Below are positions 61,670 through 64,000 of a DNA stretch of 64,000 nt, in pieces. The notes below the pieces were generated by a model that was not told the origin of the DNA, did no database searches, and saw nothing but the letters and a program-made list of their open reading frames with translations. Each line of letters opens with the position of its first letter. Within the stretch, counting starts at the first letter, position 1. The translations under genes and the position numbers were made by a program. The DNA is from Alloascoidea africana (taxonomy: Eukaryota; Ascomycota; Alloascoideomycetes; Alloascoideales; Alloascoideaceae). Where the stretch lies: NCBI GenBank assembly GCA_030581615.1, contig JAKTTT010000007.1, positions 310,001 to 374,000 on the forward strand, given 5' to 3'.

Positions 61670-62962
61670 ATGACTCGGATAGAGGCAGGATTTGCTCCTG
61701 GTCAAGAACCAACAGAGGACCTGGCGGTATATGAATACGGAGAATCAGATACGCATGCTATATATGGGACGTTTTTGGTGCTCGAGCCTGCCAAATCTCC
61801 CCGAATTAGAGACTTCTGTCATGCTGCGAACGGAGAGAATTGGCGTGGGCCTCTCTCGATTTCGGAATACGTGGAAAGAGAGCACAGACTAGGTGCCACA
61901 GACATGTTGAAAGATGGTGCCAACACCTACTGGGTTTTGTTTGACCGCTCTTTGCCAATTGCAGAAGACGAGGGATACTCGGAAGACAAACAGTACACCA
62001 GTCAAATTGTGGGAAGCTGTGAATCATGTCTTCGTACCGGCCTAAGGACGACAATCAAAGAAGGAAAAGTTGAACTCCTTAGAGTGCCTTCGCATGCCAT
62101 TGGAGGAGTCTATATCATTCCAAAGTACAGAAAGAATGGTTTTGGGGTTAAAATGATGGCCGCTTTAACCAATGCTCTTGATACGCATGGAATGAAAAAG
62201 TATGAATTGGAGACTCCGGGCATCACCAAGCAATGTTTCCAAGGTCTGTGGTCGGAAATTGGCGAGTTTTACAGCCGATTTGGATATGCCAGTTCCGAGT
62301 CTCGACTCATAGAAATTCCTACAGTGTCCAATTCCTTTAGCGCTGCCACTAATGGCCTTAGCGAGATTGAATTTGTGCTAAAGCCGAGGCTTTCCTTTGA
62401 AGAATGTGCCAAACATGATGAGGAATATCTCCGCAATCTTATGGTTAAAAACACGGAAAATGATGGAAAGCCGAGGATGGCATACATTCCTAACTGGGAG
62501 TCTCTTGATTTTTTCCATACAAGATCCGAATTTGTGAGTCGGATTATAAAACCAAAGGACAAGGTCACAAAGTACTACGGTGCACAAATCGGAAATGCTG
62601 AAGATTCTACACTAAGTTTTATTTCTTGGTATCATGATTTCACAAGTGATTGTCTCTATATTCTTCGGCTTTTCACAATGCATAAAGAGATAACAGAAGT
62701 TTCCAAGAAGGATGTTTTGAAATTGATCAGATTGGCGTGTATTGAAGCTTTTGAAAATGGGTTTAAGAAAGTTTCGATTTGGGAAGGAGACCTCCCACAT
62801 GGAGGAGACTTGAAATGGGTACCAATTGTTATTGAAAATTTTGAAAATGCTGTTGGTGGTATTACCAATCCCAGTTTATCTGCTATGCGAGAATATCAAA
62901 ATGGTAAAGATGGTAGGGCGCAATCAATTTGGGAATATAATGGAAAGTTCTGTTGGGTCTAG
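61670..62962 (+). CDS. LYC1: L-lysine N6-acetyltransferase Lyc1-like
   Basis: 430 residues, one exon. GNAT-type features lie in the first half: a substrate segment near ~75-105 (TYWVLFDRSLP), then LRVPSHAIGGVYIIPKYRKN followed by GFGVKMM, which gives the acetyl-CoA-binding R/Q-x-x-G-x-G/A-like loop. The C-terminal half (RMAYIPNWESLDFFHTRSEF-type) is specific to Lyc1. Length fits the Yarrowia and Candida proteins. Known role: first step of lysine catabolism in many yeasts, acetyl-CoA plus L-lysine to N6-acetyl-L-lysine, absent in S. cerevisiae as a working route. Divergent from IGO with only ~170 bp between starts. Confidence 0.85.
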   Translation: MTRIEAGFAPGQEPTEDLAVYEYGESDTHAIYGTFLVLEPAKSPRIRDFCHAANGENWRGPLSISEYVEREHRLGATDMLKDGANTYWVLFDRSLPIAEDEGYSEDKQYTSQIVGSCESCLRTGLRTTIKEGKVELLRVPSHAIGGVYIIPKYRKNGFGVKMMAALTNALDTHGMKKYELETPGITKQCFQGLWSEIGEFYSRFGYASSESRLIEIPTVSNSFSAATNGLSEIEFVLKPRLSFEECAKHDEEYLRNLMVKNTENDGKPRMAYIPNWESLDFFHTRSEFVSRIIKPKDKVTKYYGAQIGNAEDSTLSFISWYHDFTSDCLYILRLFTMHKEITEVSKKDVLKLIRLACIEAFENGFKKVSIWEGDLPHGGDLKWVPIVIENFENAVGGITNPSLSAMREYQNGKDGRAQSIWEYNGKFCWV

Positions 62963-63472
62963 ATGCATTTAGAATGGTCGATAGAGATAGACAAACTCAA
63001 AATATTTAACGCTACAGTTTACCAAGTAGAAGATTAGTGTCACAAATTAGCCATTAGGCGTCAATCTCATGTATATACTAAGTTATATGTAGACAGATAA
63101 TATAAACTGAACCAAAAAGATGCTTTCATTCAAAAATTCATTTATAATATTCATTTTTTTTTTTCTTCTTTTTCATCAGTAATCGTTTCCTTAGTTTTCA
63201 TATCATGACTTAGGAAGACTCAAACGCCACAATATATGTTTGTTGAAATAATAAATAAGTAAAAAAAAGGTGGTGGTCGTGAGTCAAAATAAATGCAAAA
63301 TTAAGCTATGTACTTGTTAACCCCCAATCATAAACCTTCATAGATGTTAACAAAAATATTTTTAAAGGTAAAAACAAGAAACAAAAAAATAGGAAATAGG
63401 AAATAGGAAATATTCCTCAGGATATCAAATCCGAGAAAATGTCGTCATGATATATCATAAATGCAAGTTCTC
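62963..63472. other. Intergenic 3' region
   Basis: 510 bp between the convergent LYC1 and edge gene. T- and A-rich, with three GGAAATA units at ~63392-63412; nothing coding. Confidence 0.7.
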
Positions 63473-64000
63473 TCAAGCCTTGATTTTATGGCTTGTTCTT
63501 AGATCTTCTTTAGAAGCTCGAGTTGGTTGATGAGAGGCAATTGAGGATGCTTGATCTGGATTGCCAGTATTTTCCAATTCTTTTTCCAGCGCTTCAACTT
63601 TTCTTCTGTAGTTTTCAAGCGATTCTCTAATAGACTTTTGCTTTGACGATGCACTTTGCATTTCTGTGGTATTAGCAGAGGCAATTACAGTTGATGAAGA
63701 GGAAGAAGTGTTTCTGGATGAACCAGTTGCAGGCTCATTCAACATAGATACCACTGAAATCAGATGCGCAGGTTGGTGAGACGGTTGAATGAGGTTATAA
63801 GCACTGGTACTGTGATGACAGTATTGATCGTGCGCTTTTGTTATAGGCACAATTTCAGGCAGAGGCGGTACGGTACCTGAGGATGGAGTTGACGGTATAG
63901 AATGGGATAAAGCTGGAGACTTTGACGAGCGGTTGTTCTTGTGAGACCTCGCGTACAACCCTGTGAAATCAATAGCAATTGGCCTACGGGCACTTTCTTC
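63473..64000 (-). CDS. C-terminal part of an unrecognised protein (5' end outside window)
   Basis: The frame is open through the right edge: beyond the first internal TTG it continues upstream as RRPIAIDFTGLYARSHKN, so the gene starts outside. About 175 residues are visible. They are Ser/Pro-rich with HSIPSTPSSGTVPPLPEIVP, then a predicted short coiled coil (RESLENYRRKVEALEKELEN) and a tail ending SHKIKA. No domain was recognised. It may be the tail of a larger signalling or cytoskeletal protein, but I cannot name it. Confidence 0.6.
   Translation of the reverse strand, partial: EESARRPIAIDFTGLYARSHKNNRSSKSPALSHSIPSTPSSGTVPPLPEIVPITKAHDQYCHHSTSAYNLIQPSHQPAHLISVVSMLNEPATGSSRNTSSSSSTVIASANTTEMQSASSKQKSIRESLENYRRKVEALEKELENTGNPDQASSIASHQPTRASKEDLRTSHKIKA

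Overview
The window is nuclear DNA of a budding yeast (Saccharomycotina). The gene set is yeast-like: a Cdc53-type cullin, Rim9/PalI proteins, Hal3, Slm, Igo, Pmt, Lyc1, Dal81 and Rgt1 homologues. Introns are short (about 55-110 nt, a few longer), with GTAAGT/GTATGT donors and CTAAC or TACTAAC branch sites. At least eleven genes are interrupted, one by three introns plus a 15-nt microexon. That is far more than in Saccharomyces and fits an early-diverging lineage such as the Dipodascaceae/Trichomonascaceae; this placement is inference. The genes read sensibly with CTG as leucine.

Layout. 0-11 kb: 3' part of a Rod1/Rog3-like arrestin adaptor, a fossil Ty1/copia remnant with a solo LTR, a long-tailed Rim9/PalI protein, a 3-kb spacer, and a degenerate Hal3-like protein. 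11-16.4 kb: the largest gene-poor stretch. 16.4-34.5 kb: secreted aspartic protease, CDC53, SRF1-like, mitochondrial K+/H+ exchange-related protein, PPN1, a TMA108-like M1 protein, PNG1 and a second Rim9/PalI protein. 36.5-54.8 kb: SEC2-like Rab GEF, RGT1-like repressor, canonical HAL3, an orphan gene, ARC19, DAL81-like activator, a PMT mannosyltransferase and an SLM protein. 55-64 kb: RPL13, a CLB cyclin, FMO1, IGO endosulfine, LYC1 and an edge-truncated orphan.

Functional links: nutrient and ion signalling is well represented (arrestin adaptor, Rgt1, Dal81, Slm, Igo, two Rim9, two Hal3), but the genes are singly transcribed, not in operons. Several pairs share bidirectional promoters (SRF1/exchanger, PNG1/RIM9, CLB/FMO1, IGO/LYC1).

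Most notable observations: an in-frame 15-nt microexon encoding the second zinc-cluster cysteine of the Rgt1 homologue; a Hal3 paralogue that has lost the flavin-loop signature and the catalytic His/Asn/Cys positions but keeps an acidic tail; two linked RIM9+HAL3 paralogue pairs suggesting an old segmental duplication; a shared NPDFS motif in otherwise unalignable Rim9 tails; local GC-rich islands around several promoters; and perfect inverted repeats in the SRF1/exchanger and DAL81 promoters. No convincing wholly new system was found. Exon joins were derived by hand from splice signals plus protein-family continuity.
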